64,000 nucleotides of DNA, taken from CAVPFA01 sp963703655 (lineage in GTDB: Bacteria; Actinomycetota; Acidimicrobiia; Acidimicrobiales; Bog-793). Numbering within the stretch: the first letter of the stretch is position 1; each line of letters starts with the position of its first letter. The stretch is from the NCBI GenBank assembly GCA_963703655.1, contig CAVPFA010000005.1, positions 124,001 through 188,000 of the forward strand, read 5' to 3'. Positions 8,399 to 16,886 of this stretch are shown in pieces. Under the pieces are notes generated by a model, which was not told where the DNA came from, ran no database searches, and was given only the letters and a program-made list of their open reading frames with translations. A program made the position numbers and the translations under genes.

Positions 8399-9379
8399 CT
8401 ACCGCCTGTGCCCGAGTCCTTCGATCCGGGCCCGGATGAGCGAGGGCACGGCGGCGAGCCCCTCGACGGGACGGTACGCCTGAGCGGCTTCCAGCAACCG
8501 CTGCCCGTCGTCGGTGGTGAGCTCGAGATCCGCAGCCTCGGCGTTCTTCTGGAGCTGCGCAACCGTGCTCGCCCCAGGGATCGCGACAACGTTGGGATGG
8601 CCGATGATCCAGGCCAGCGCCACCTGGGCCGGGGTCGCGTCGTGGTGCCCGGCGATCTCGCGCAACGCGTCGAGCAGCGGTCCGGCGCGCTCGAGATTTT
8701 CCGGCAGGAACGCAGGCGACCTCGCCCGCATCGCCGTCGGTCGGTGCTCTGCGTCATAGCGTGCCGACAACAGTCCTTGCGCGAGGGGGCTGTACGCGAT
8801 CACGACCCGGTCGTTTGCGGCCGCCCATTCGGTCATGCCGTCCAAAGGACGGCGGTCGACAAGGTTGAAACGCACCTGGTTGGAGAAGACCGGACCGCCG
8901 AGCGCGCCTTCGGCGGCCTTCCACAGATCGAGGGAGTAGTTGCTCACTCCTATCTCGCGGATCACACCGTGTTGTTGCAGTTCCCGCATGGCCTTCATCT
9001 GCTCGGTGAGAGGAACCACCGGGTTCGGCCCGTGCAGTTGGTAGAGATCCATCTGGGTGACTCCGAGCCGGCGCGCGCTTCCGGCCGCCCGGCGAGCGAC
9101 TATCGGCCTCATCGGAAGGACCGGCAGGATCTTGGACGCCAAGAACACGTCCGCCCTGCGATCCTCGATCGCCCGGCCGACGATTCGCTCGGAGCGCCCG
9201 AAGCCGTACAGCTCGGCGGTATCGACCAGGTTGACCCCGAGGTCCAGCCCGCGTCGGACGATGTCGATCGCGTCGTGCTCGGCGTAGTGGGACCCGTAGC
9301 CCCATTCCCTTGACCCGAACTGCCAGGCGCCCAAGCCGATGACCGAGACCCGCTCTCCCCCCGCCTCGACATATCGCAT
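8399..9379 (-). CDS. Aldo/keto reductase
   Basis: NADPH-dependent TIM-barrel oxidoreductase of 326 residues. The catalytic tetrad is present: Asp53 and Tyr58 in LVDTAELYGFG, Lys83 in FLASKILP and His116 in YQLHGPNP. The C-terminal cofactor loop reads VVAIPGASTVAQLQKNAEA. It is most like the general YajO/potassium-channel-beta-like group, whose substrates cannot be predicted from sequence. It sits between an SDR upstream and an amidase downstream, all closely packed on the minus strand. Confidence 0.9.
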   Translation of the reverse strand: MRYVEAGGERVSVIGLGAWQFGSREWGYGSHYAEHDAIDIVRRGLDLGVNLVDTAELYGFGRSERIVGRAIEDRRADVFLASKILPVLPMRPIVARRAAGSARRLGVTQMDLYQLHGPNPVVPLTEQMKAMRELQQHGVIREIGVSNYSLDLWKAAEGALGGPVFSNQVRFNLVDRRPLDGMTEWAAANDRVVIAYSPLAQGLLSARYDAEHRPTAMRARSPAFLPENLERAGPLLDALREIAGHHDATPAQVALAWIIGHPNVVAIPGASTVAQLQKNAEAADLELTTDDGQRLLEAAQAYRPVEGLAAVPSLIRARIEGLGHRR

Positions 9380-9389
9380 CGCATCGACC

Positions 9390-10157
9390 CTACCGGGGCG
9401 GCATCCTCAGCCCACCGTCGAGCCGGATGATCTCGCCGTTCAGATATCCGTTCTCGACGATCGCGATGACGAGCTCGGCGAACTCGGCCGCTCTGCCCAG
9501 CCGCTTCGGGAAGAGGACGCCCTGGCCGAGCGCCACGCGATTCTCCTCTGGAAGCAGTCCGAGCAGGGGCGTGTCCATGATCCCCGGCGCGATCGTGTTG
9601 ACGCGGATGCCGACCGCCGAGAGGTCGCGAGCCGCCGGCAGCGTCATGCCCACGATGCCGCCCTTGGAGGCGGAGTAGGAGATCTGGCCGATCTGACCCT
9701 CGAAGGCTGCCACCGAGGCCGTGTTGACCACGACGCCGCGCTCACCGTCGTCGAGCGGCTCGGTCTTGGAGATTGCCGATGCCGCCAGCCGCAGGACGTT
9801 GAAGGTCCCGATGAGGTTGATCGTGACCACAGTCTTGAACGCCTCGAAATCGTGCGGCTCTCCCTGCCTGCCGATCGTTCGCTGCGCCCAGCCGATGCCC
9901 GCGCAGTTGACGTTGATCCGAAGCACGCCGCCCGAAGCTGCGTGCTCCACAGCGCGGCCCACCGCTGCTGGATCGCCGACATCGCCCGACACGAACGACG
10001 TCCCGCCACCGAGCTCGGCGGCGAGGCTGCTCGCCTTCGCCTCGTCCCGGTCGAAGACGGTCACGGTGGCACCCTTGGCCGTCAGCGCGCGTACGGTCGC
10101 CTCGCCGAGCCCCGACGCGCCGCCAGAGACGAGTGCGGATGCCCCTCTGATCTGCAT
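9390..10157 (-). CDS. SDR-family dehydrogenase, 3-hydroxyacyl-CoA dehydrogenase type 2-like
   Basis: Classical short-chain dehydrogenase of 255 residues. The cofactor motif SGGASGLGEATVR is followed by an acidic FDRDEAKA that favours NAD(H). The active-site YSASKGGIVGMTLPAARDL and the following GIRVNTIAPGIMDTPLL are typical of the type 2 3-hydroxyacyl-CoA dehydrogenase group (HSD17B10-like), so a role in beta-oxidation of branched or short acyl-CoAs is plausible but unproven. The gene ends 10 bases before the aldo/keto reductase starts. Confidence 0.85.
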   Translation of the reverse strand: MQIRGASALVSGGASGLGEATVRALTAKGATVTVFDRDEAKASSLAAELGGGTSFVSGDVGDPAAVGRAVEHAASGGVLRINVNCAGIGWAQRTIGRQGEPHDFEAFKTVVTINLIGTFNVLRLAASAISKTEPLDDGERGVVVNTASVAAFEGQIGQISYSASKGGIVGMTLPAARDLSAVGIRVNTIAPGIMDTPLLGLLPEENRVALGQGVLFPKRLGRAAEFAELVIAIVENGYLNGEIIRLDGGLRMPPR

Positions 10158-10241
10158 GGGCGCAATCTATGGGTGCCGGGCGTCCGCGGCCCAATCGTGT
10201 CACCAGTCGCCGGCCGGGCTCGGGCCGGCGGCGGAGGTCGA

Positions 10242-10709
10242 TCAGCCGGCTCGCGCTCCCCGCTGCAGGCGGGCGGCCTCTACCGCAAGCTGGTCGACGA
10301 GGTCGTTCATGGGGTCCCCCGAGTGTCCCTTGATCCAGCTCAGCTCGACCTCGCCGCGGCGGCGGTCGATGACCTCGTCGATGAGGGGCCGCCAGAGGTC
10401 CTGATTGGCGACGGGCACGCCCCGCGAGTTCCTCCAGCCTCGTGCGCGCCATGCCACCCACCACCGTTGCTTGAAGCAGTTGACGACGTAGGTGGAGTCG
10501 CTCACGACGTGCACCTGACCGCCGATGGCCGCAAGGGCCTGCAGCACGGCCGTGATCTCCATGCGCTGATTGGTCGTCCGCGACTCCGAGCCGCTCTCGT
10601 ACTCGTCGGCCGAGACGGCCCACGCCCAGCCCCCCGGGCCGGGGTTCCCGATGCACGCACCGTCGGTGAACACGACCGTGGCCGCGCTCGGCTCGTCGAA
10701 AAGCGTCAT
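10242..10709 (-). CDS. rnhA: Ribonuclease HI
   Basis: RNase HI removes the RNA strand of RNA-DNA hybrids. The 155-residue protein carries the metal-binding carboxylates Asp16 (FTDGACIGNPGPGG), Glu51 (NQRMEITAVLQAL), Asp71 (VVSDSTYV) and Asp139 (MNDLVDQLA), plus the mobile histidine in KGHSGDP. It is divergent from aceE, with 47 bases between the two starts, so both promoters must be compact or overlapping. Confidence 0.95.
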   Translation of the reverse strand: MTLFDEPSAATVVFTDGACIGNPGPGGWAWAVSADEYESGSESRTTNQRMEITAVLQALAAIGGQVHVVSDSTYVVNCFKQRWWVAWRARGWRNSRGVPVANQDLWRPLIDEVIDRRRGEVELSWIKGHSGDPMNDLVDQLAVEAARLQRGARAG

Positions 10710-10756
10710 GCGATCAGTCTGCCCGTTCGCCGGCTCGGTGGCGCGAGACTGGTGGT

Positions 10757-13525
10757 GTGATCATCGATGGTTTCTCGCACCAGGTACCCGACATCGATCC
10801 CGAGGAGACCGCCGAGTGGCTGGACTCCTTCGATGCTGTCGTCGAGACCGGCGGACGACCCCGCGCCAGGTTCCTGCTGATGAAGCTCCTGGAGCGGGCG
10901 AGAGCCAGCCGCGTCGGCTTCCCGGCGACCGTGTCGAGCCCCTACATCAACACGATCCCACCCGACCAGGAGCCCTGGTTCCCCGGCGACGAGTACCTGG
11001 AGCGCCGGATCCGCGCCTACATCCGGTGGAACGCGGCGGTCATGGTCACGCGGGCGAACATGCGTGACGCCGGCATCGGAGGTCACTTGTCGACCTATGC
11101 GAGCTCGGCGTCGTTGTACGAGGTCGGCTTCAACCACTTCTTCCGCGGCAAGGACAACGGGACAGCGGGCGACCAGGTGTACTTCCAGGGGCACGCCTCG
11201 CCAGGAATCTACGCCCGCGCGTACGTCGAGGGTCGGCTGGGAGACGATCAGCTCGACAACTTCCGTTTCGAGGTCGGCGGCAACGGGTTGTCCAGCTACC
11301 CTCACCCCCGCCTCATGCCCGACTGGTGGGAGTTCCCCACGGTCTCGATGGGTCTCGGCCCGTTGACGGCCATATACCAGGCGCGCTTCAACCGTTACCT
11401 GCTTCACCGGGAGATCGCGGACACCTCCGAGTCGCGGGTGTGGTGCTTTGTCGGCGACGGGGAATTCGACGAGCCGGAGACACGGGCCGCCCTCAGCCTC
11501 GCGGCACGTGAACGCCTGGACAATCTCACGTTCGTCGTCAGCTGCAACCTCCAGCGTCTCGACGGACCGGTGAGGGGCAACGGGAAGATAATCCAGGAGC
11601 TCGAGGCATTGCTCCGCGGTTGCGGCTGGAACGTCATCAAGGTCATCTGGGGAAGTCGCTGGGACGAGCTGCTCCTGCGTGACGTCGACGGCGTGCTCCT
11701 CAACAAGATGAACACGACGCTCGACGGCGACTTCCAGACCTTCGCCACCGAATCGGGCGCCTACATCCGCGAGAACTTCTTCGGCCCGGACCCCCGCCTT
11801 CGCAAGCTGGTGGAGCACCTCTCGGACGCGGAGCTGCAGACCCTGCCCCGCGGCGGGCACGACTACAGGAAGCTCTACGCGGCGTACAAGGCGGCAACCG
11901 AACAAGTAGGAGCGCCGACGGCCATCCTCGCGAAGACCATCAAAGGTTGGACTCTCGGACCCGAGATCGAAGCCCGCAACGCCACACACCAGATCAAGAA
12001 GATGACGAAGGTGCAGCTCCGAACGCTTCGCGACCGGCTCTACCTTCAAGAGGAGATTCCCGACGAGGCGCTCGACGCCGAGGAGCCCCCTTACTACCGG
12101 CCGCCGGAAGGATCGCCGGCGCACGAGTACCTCACGGCACGCAGCCGCGCGCTCGGCGGCCACCTGCCCAACCGCGTGGTGCGCGGTCGAGGACTCGCCG
12201 GCCTCCCCGCGCCGCTGCCGGCAGCATTTGCCGAATTCGAGCTCGGATCCCGAGGCCAGGCGGTCTCCACGACCATGGCGTTCGCAAGGCTGCTTCGCAA
12301 CTTGCTCCGTGACCCCGGCATCGGCAAGCACGTCGTGCCGATCGTGCCCGACGAAGGCAGGACCTTCGGGCTCGACGGGCTTTTCACGGAGGTCAAGATC
12401 TACGCCCCCGAGGGGCAGCTCTACACGCCGGTCGATGCCGGCCTGCTGCTCTCCTACGCCGAGGACCGCTCCGGTCAGATCCTGGAAGAGGGCATCACGG
12501 AGGCCGGCGGCATGGGGAGCTTCCAGGCAGCAGGGACCTCGTACGCGACCTGGTCCACGCCGATGGTGCCGATCTACCTGTTCTATTCGATGTTCGGGTT
12601 CCAGCGGGTGGGCGACTTGATATGGCAGGCGGCCGACGTGCGGGCTCGCGGCTTCCTGATCGGCTGCACTGCGGGACGGACGACCCTGAGCGGTGAGGGC
12701 CTTCAGCACGAGGACGGGCATTCGCAGCTGCTCGCCTCGGTCGTGCCGACCGTGCACGCCTACGACCCGGCGTTCGCCTACGAGATGGCGACCATCGTCG
12801 AGCACGGTATTGGGCGCATGTTCGGCCCCGAGGCCGAAGACTGCACGTACTACCTGACGCTCTACAACGAGAACTATCCGATGCCTGCGCTGCGCCTGCC
12901 AGAAGGCGACGAGGCTTCGCGGTCCGCGGCTGCTGCGACGATCAAAGACGGGATTCTGCGCGGCATCTACCGTTTCTCCGGGCCCGCCGGGGCTGGAGCC
13001 GGCGGGGCCGGCGACGGCCGGGGCGCCGGCCGCTCGGCGACGATCCTGTTCTCGGGGCCGGCCTGGCAGGCCGCCGAGCAAGCGCGGGAGCTTCTACTGT
13101 CGGACTGGGACGTGGCGGCCGAGACGTGGTCCGTCACGAGCTACAAGGCACTCCGGGAGGACGGCCTCGACGTCGAGCGCTGGAACCGGCTCCATCCGAC
13201 CAGCGAACCACGAGTGGCTTATGTCACGCGGGCTCTCGAGGAGGCACGGGGTCCGATCGTTGCGGTCACTGACTTCTTGAAGGCGGTGCCGGACCAGATC
13301 GCCCGCTTCGTCGCGGCGCCCTTCACGGCGCTCGGAACCGACGGGTTCGGGCGCTCCGATACCCGGGCCGCACTTCGCAGGCACTTCGAGGTCGACGCCG
13401 CGCACGTCGTCGTCGCGGTACTGGCGGCATTGGCCGCATCCGGCGACGCGAAGCCGAGCGAGGTCATGGCGGCCATCGAAAAGTACGGTCTTGACCCCGA
13501 GGCGCTCGACCCTCGGATCGCCTGA
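10757..13525 (+). CDS. aceE: Pyruvate dehydrogenase E1 component, homodimeric type
   Basis: E1 decarboxylates pyruvate with thiamine diphosphate and acetylates the lipoyl group of E2. The 922-residue length and motifs match the homodimeric AceE class rather than the alpha/beta type: GIGGHLSTYASSASLYEVG near the N terminus, the ThDP and Mg motif GDGEFDEPE (about 235) with VVSCNLQRLDGPVRGN about 30 residues later, and EEGITEAGGMGSF in the second ThDP domain. The start is GTG. A Gly/Ala-rich loop near residue 745 is expanded relative to what I recall of E. coli AceE. Lpd, E2 and the lipoylation enzymes are encoded 7-10 kb away on the opposite strand. Confidence 0.96.
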   Translation: MIIDGFSHQVPDIDPEETAEWLDSFDAVVETGGRPRARFLLMKLLERARASRVGFPATVSSPYINTIPPDQEPWFPGDEYLERRIRAYIRWNAAVMVTRANMRDAGIGGHLSTYASSASLYEVGFNHFFRGKDNGTAGDQVYFQGHASPGIYARAYVEGRLGDDQLDNFRFEVGGNGLSSYPHPRLMPDWWEFPTVSMGLGPLTAIYQARFNRYLLHREIADTSESRVWCFVGDGEFDEPETRAALSLAARERLDNLTFVVSCNLQRLDGPVRGNGKIIQELEALLRGCGWNVIKVIWGSRWDELLLRDVDGVLLNKMNTTLDGDFQTFATESGAYIRENFFGPDPRLRKLVEHLSDAELQTLPRGGHDYRKLYAAYKAATEQVGAPTAILAKTIKGWTLGPEIEARNATHQIKKMTKVQLRTLRDRLYLQEEIPDEALDAEEPPYYRPPEGSPAHEYLTARSRALGGHLPNRVVRGRGLAGLPAPLPAAFAEFELGSRGQAVSTTMAFARLLRNLLRDPGIGKHVVPIVPDEGRTFGLDGLFTEVKIYAPEGQLYTPVDAGLLLSYAEDRSGQILEEGITEAGGMGSFQAAGTSYATWSTPMVPIYLFYSMFGFQRVGDLIWQAADVRARGFLIGCTAGRTTLSGEGLQHEDGHSQLLASVVPTVHAYDPAFAYEMATIVEHGIGRMFGPEAEDCTYYLTLYNENYPMPALRLPEGDEASRSAAAATIKDGILRGIYRFSGPAGAGAGGAGDGRGAGRSATILFSGPAWQAAEQARELLLSDWDVAAETWSVTSYKALREDGLDVERWNRLHPTSEPRVAYVTRALEEARGPIVAVTDFLKAVPDQIARFVAAPFTALGTDGFGRSDTRAALRRHFEVDAAHVVVAVLAALAASGDAKPSEVMAAIEKYGLDPEALDPRIA

Positions 13526-13642
13526 CTCCGCCGAGGACACGCCGGCGCCCAGCCAGGCTGCCTCTGACGCGGGCGCCTTCGTCCAGCCCGCTGCCAAGAC
13601 GAGCTGAAAGTCGACCTTCGCACCGGTCTGCAGGTGTGCTTT

Positions 13643-14869
13643 CTATGCGTCGAGGATCGCCGACAGATCGACGTTCGCGTCGGCGAGTTGCTCAAGGTCG
13701 ACCAAGGCCTTGGACATCAGGATTGCGCCGATCTGATCGCCGGCATCCCAGACGTTGACGTTCATGGCCGCGACGACGCGGCCATGGTCGAGCCAAAAGA
13801 CGATCAACTCGCGCCCCTCGCGGTCCCCTCGGTAGACAACCTGGTCCCAGCTCGCAGCGAAGCCGTTGTACTCCATCCCGAGGTCGTACTGGTCGGAGAA
13901 GAAATAGGGGATCTTCTCGTACGCGACGCCCTGGCCGAGCATGTTCTTGGCCGCCACCGGACCCTGATTGAGCGCAGCCGACCAGTGTTCGAGGCGGATC
14001 CGGGTGTCGAAGACTGGGTGGTAAGCGTTGGCGACGTCGCCGGCGGCCCAGATCCCCGGCACGCTCGTGGCCAAGTGCTCATCCACAACTACGCCGTTGT
14101 CGACCTGCAGCCCCGCGGCCGCGGCCAGCTCCGTCCTCGGACTGACGCCAACTCCCACAACGACGAGATCGCCCGCGACGACGCCGCCGTCGGCCAGGAC
14201 GACTTCCTCGACCGTGTTCGAGCCCCGGAAGGCCTCTACGCCGGCGCCCATGTGGAGCTCAACGCCGTGCTCGGCGTGCAGGTCACGAAAAATTGTCCCG
14301 ACCTCAGCGCCCAGCACGCGTTCGAGGGGGACCTGCGCTGCTTCGATGAGGGCCACCTCCTTGCCGAGCTGGCGGGCGGACGCCGCCACCTCAGAGCCGA
14401 TCCAACCGGCCCCGACCACCACGACACGTGTCGCTCTCGAGAGCGCCTCACGCAACGCATCGCAGCTCGAAAGGCTCCGCAGGTAGTGGATCCCGTCGAG
14501 GTCGGCTCCGGGGATCATCACGTGCCTCGGGATGGCACCGGTGGTGAGGAGGAGCTGGTCGTATGCGAGCCGTCCACCCGGATCCAGGTTGACCTGCTTG
14601 GATGCGGGGTCGACCGACGTCACGATCGTCGAGGTAAGAAGCTCGATCTCGTGCTCTTGGTAGAACGCCTCCGGATGCACCGCCGCCGCCTCGAAACCAA
14701 CCTCGCCGCGCAAGTAAGTCTTCGAGAGCGGTGGACGTTCGTACGGTCGAACGGGCTCGTCGCCGATGAGCACCACGCGTCCGTCGAATCCCTCGGCCCG
14801 AAGCGACTCCGCCGCCTTGGCTCCCGCCAGACTGGCCCCTGCGATCACGAACGTCTGCTGGGAGGTCAT
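13643..14869 (-). CDS. NAD(P)/FAD-dependent ferredoxin/rhodocoxin reductase-like protein
   Basis: FAD- and NAD-dependent reductase of 408 residues that normally hands electrons to a ferredoxin for a cytochrome P450 or dioxygenase. It has an N-terminal FAD motif IAGASLAGAKAAESL, the ERPPLSKTYL signature of the rhodocoxin/putidaredoxin reductase group, a second motif VVVVGAGWIGSEVAAS for NAD, the SVPGIWAAGDVA segment and a C-terminal reductase domain. The ATG at 14869 has GGAGACGAG just upstream; the longer open frame to 15085 runs into folE. No ferredoxin or P450 gene is adjacent. It lies 121 bases downstream of folE on the same strand, and that gap holds a short perfect inverted repeat. Confidence 0.88.
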   Translation of the reverse strand: MTSQQTFVIAGASLAGAKAAESLRAEGFDGRVVLIGDEPVRPYERPPLSKTYLRGEVGFEAAAVHPEAFYQEHEIELLTSTIVTSVDPASKQVNLDPGGRLAYDQLLLTTGAIPRHVMIPGADLDGIHYLRSLSSCDALREALSRATRVVVVGAGWIGSEVAASARQLGKEVALIEAAQVPLERVLGAEVGTIFRDLHAEHGVELHMGAGVEAFRGSNTVEEVVLADGGVVAGDLVVVGVGVSPRTELAAAAGLQVDNGVVVDEHLATSVPGIWAAGDVANAYHPVFDTRIRLEHWSAALNQGPVAAKNMLGQGVAYEKIPYFFSDQYDLGMEYNGFAASWDQVVYRGDREGRELIVFWLDHGRVVAAMNVNVWDAGDQIGAILMSKALVDLEQLADANVDLSAILDA

Positions 14870-14898
14870 CTCTCGTCTCCTCGTTGTCTCGTTTCGGG

Positions 14899-14917
14899 AC
14901 TCGCTTCTCGAGCGAGT
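14899..14917. repeat. 7-bp perfect inverted repeat between folE and the reductase gene
   Basis: ACTCGCT and AGCGAGT are separated by 5 bases, forming a possible hairpin or protein-binding site 30 bases upstream of the reductase start codon. No T-run follows on either strand, so an operator or an mRNA structure is as likely as a terminator. Confidence 0.4.
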
Positions 14918-14990
14918 GATCTGAGCCGCTCTCGCCGGCGACGGTCGGTGGCACGGTCCTTGGCAGGAACTCTCATGCCCACGCCCACCC

Positions 14991-15638
14991 CTACCGATGC
15001 CCGCCGGCCAGGGCGAAGAACTCCTGGCGGTAGCGATCATCGTCGCGCAGCAGGCCATGGACAGCCGAGGTGAACGTGCGTGCACCCTCGGCTCGCACCC
15101 CCCGCAACGAGATGCACTGGTGATCGGCCTCGATGACCACGCCCACGCCCTTCGGTTGGAGCTGCTCGTCGAGCCAACCGGCTACCTGCACGGTCAGACG
15201 TTCCTGAGTCTGAAGGTCAGCGGCAAAGCGCCTCACGACGCGGGCCAGCTTGGACAGGCCGAGGATTCGCTCCGCGGGCAGGTAGCCAACGTGCGCCACG
15301 CCGTGGAACGGCAGGAGGTGGTGTTCGCACAGCGAGGTGAAGGAAATGTCCCGTAGCAGCACCAGCTCGTCGTAGTGCTCGTCGTTGGGGAACGTCGTGA
15401 GGTCGAACGGCTCGGGCGTCAGCAGCTCGGCGAACGCGCGGGCCACTCTTCGGGGTGTCCCCGCCATCGGCCCGGAGTCGGGGTCGCGACCGAGCGCCAG
15501 GAGCAGGCTGCGCACCGCGCGTTCGGCCGCGTCGATGTCGATGGAGTCGTCCTCGGCGATGACCCGAAGGCCGCCGTGATCGCGGTGGCCGGCAACCCGA
15601 CTGGCACCGACTGGCTCCGTAGCAAGGGTGCTGGCCAT
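14991..15638 (-). CDS. folE: GTP cyclohydrolase I
   Basis: Converts GTP to 7,8-dihydroneopterin triphosphate for folate or pterin synthesis. The 215-residue protein has the zinc ligands Cys104 in SLCEHHLLPF and Cys175 in ADHQCISLRGVR, and the substrate loop ILGLSKLARVVRRFA. It starts with ATG preceded by GGAGAGG. No other folate gene is adjacent. A good sigma-70 promoter lies upstream in an AT-rich 91-base gap shared with a divergent HTH regulator, which suggests that folE, and perhaps the downstream reductase, are regulated by that protein. Confidence 0.96.
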   Translation of the reverse strand: MASTLATEPVGASRVAGHRDHGGLRVIAEDDSIDIDAAERAVRSLLLALGRDPDSGPMAGTPRRVARAFAELLTPEPFDLTTFPNDEHYDELVLLRDISFTSLCEHHLLPFHGVAHVGYLPAERILGLSKLARVVRRFAADLQTQERLTVQVAGWLDEQLQPKGVGVVIEADHQCISLRGVRAEGARTFTSAVHGLLRDDDRYRQEFFALAGGHR

Positions 15639-15671
15639 GGTTGCCTCTCCGTCTAAAGGATACTAAAGTTC

Positions 15672-15700
15672 ACTATAGACCTAAGAGACAATTCCGTCAA
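15672..15700 (-). promoter_or_regulatory. Sigma-70-type promoter of folE
   Basis: Reading the minus strand, TTGACG (15695-15700) and TATAGT (15672-15677) are separated by exactly 17 bases, close to the housekeeping consensus. The folE start codon follows 33 bases after the -10 box. The whole gap is unusually AT-rich for this genome. An imperfect dyad, ACTAAAGTTCACT, lies just downstream of the -10 and could be a regulator site. Confidence 0.8.
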
Positions 15701-15729
15701 CAAACGTCTCCGTTAGAAAGTAGACCCCC

Positions 15730-16467
15730 TTGGCACGCGATGACCTCATCGGCGCGGGTTCGCTGGTGCTCTCGAACGACTTCGACACGCGGGTGACCGG
15801 CATCGCCGCCTTGGCCGAACCGCAGAGACGTGCCCTCTACCGCTTCGTCGTGACGCAGCCTCAGCCCGTGAGCCGCGAGGAGGCTGCCGAAGGTGCCGGA
15901 GTCGCCCTGCACGTGGCGAAGTTCCACCTGGAGAAGCTGGTCGACGACGGGCTCCTCGACTTCGAATATCGGCGTCCGCCCCACCGTCGCGGGCCCGGAG
16001 CCGGCCGCCCGTCGAAGCTGTACCGTCGGTCGCCGCGCGAGTTTGCGGTGAGCCTGCCCGAACGGCGCTACGAGCTCGCGGCGCAGCTTCTCGCTCAGGC
16101 GGTCAGCGTCTCCGAACGCGACGACGTTCCGGTCGCCGAAGCGCTACGGCGGGCCGCAGGGGAGGCGGGCCGCTCACTCGGGGAGACGATTCTCGACAGC
16201 GCCGGCTCCACGCCCGCGCAGTCGGCGCTGCGGGACGCCGTCATCGGGGTATTGGAGTCCAGTGGCTACGAGCCTCGATGCGAATCCGGTGGGGTGGTCC
16301 TGGCCAACTGCCCGTTTCATTCTCTCGCCCACGATTACACCGAGCTCGCCTGCGGCATGAACCTCGACCTGATGACCGGGCTCCTCGCTCGTGTGCCAGG
16401 GGCCAGATTCGACGCGAAGCTCGATCCGGGCGCGGATCGTTGCTGCGTAACACTGAAGGACAAGTGA
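15730..16467 (+). CDS. HTH transcriptional regulator with C-terminal cysteine cluster (COG2345/SufR-like)
   Basis: A 245-residue regulator starting at TTG. An N-terminal winged helix-turn-helix (about 25-80: ALAEPQRRALYRFV, VALHVAKFHLEKLVDDGLL) is followed by a basic GRPSKLY turn and a helical sensor domain. The C terminus contains cysteines in LANCPFHSLAHDYTELACGMN and DRCCVTL. This layout is that of COG2345 regulators, which include the iron-sulfur-dependent SufR; a metal or Fe-S cofactor is therefore plausible but not shown. It is divergent from folE across 91 bases and precedes a PPOX-fold gene by two bases, so it may control both directions. Confidence 0.8.
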   Translation: MARDDLIGAGSLVLSNDFDTRVTGIAALAEPQRRALYRFVVTQPQPVSREEAAEGAGVALHVAKFHLEKLVDDGLLDFEYRRPPHRRGPGAGRPSKLYRRSPREFAVSLPERRYELAAQLLAQAVSVSERDDVPVAEALRRAAGEAGRSLGETILDSAGSTPAQSALRDAVIGVLESSGYEPRCESGGVVLANCPFHSLAHDYTELACGMNLDLMTGLLARVPGARFDAKLDPGADRCCVTLKDK

Positions 16468-16469
16468 CC

Positions 16470-16874
16470 ATGGCCGATCGCCCGCCCCTTCCGCAAAAGA
16501 TCGAAGAGTTCCTTCGGAGGCCGAATCCAGCGGTGATTGCGACGGTACGACACGACGGCGGGCCGTCTTCGGTCGCCACTTGGTACGACTGGGAGGAAGG
16601 AAGGATCCTCGTCAGCATGGACTCGTCGCGGCGCCGGCTGCGGCACCTGCGCGCCGACCCTCGAGTGTCCCTGACCGTGCTCGATCCGAAGACCGGGTCT
16701 CATGTGAGCGTGCGCGGTCGGGTGGTGTCGCTTTGTGACGACGAGGATCTGGAAGAAATCGACCGGCTCTCCGTGCGCTACGTCGGGCTGCCGTTCGAGG
16801 AGCGGCACCGCCCGCGAGTGAGCGCATGGATCGAGGTGGACAGCTGGCACTCCTGGGGGGTGGAGGAAGGGTAA
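16470..16874 (+). CDS. PPOX-class F420/FMN-dependent oxidoreductase-like protein
   Basis: A 134-residue split-beta-barrel protein of the pyridoxamine 5'-phosphate-oxidase-like family, many actinobacterial members of which bind F420 or FMN. Features include IEEFLRRPNPAVIATVRHDGGPSS, the loop SSRRRLRHLRADPRVSLTVLD and a C-terminal WIEVDSWHSWG. The ATG at 16470, two bases after the regulator stop, is chosen because the family motif starts there; the longer open frame overlaps the regulator. It is probably cotranscribed with the regulator. The substrate is unknown. Confidence 0.82.
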   Translation: MADRPPLPQKIEEFLRRPNPAVIATVRHDGGPSSVATWYDWEEGRILVSMDSSRRRLRHLRADPRVSLTVLDPKTGSHVSVRGRVVSLCDDEDLEEIDRLSVRYVGLPFEERHRPRVSAWIEVDSWHSWGVEEG

Positions 16875-16886
16875 AACCCACTGTTA

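Noticed and set aside
6298..8439. 713-codon plus-strand open frame
   Set aside because: Antisense to cysD and the amidase, both of which have intact catalytic motifs.
10706..13081. 791-codon minus-strand open frame
   Set aside because: Antisense to aceE, which is complete and conserved.
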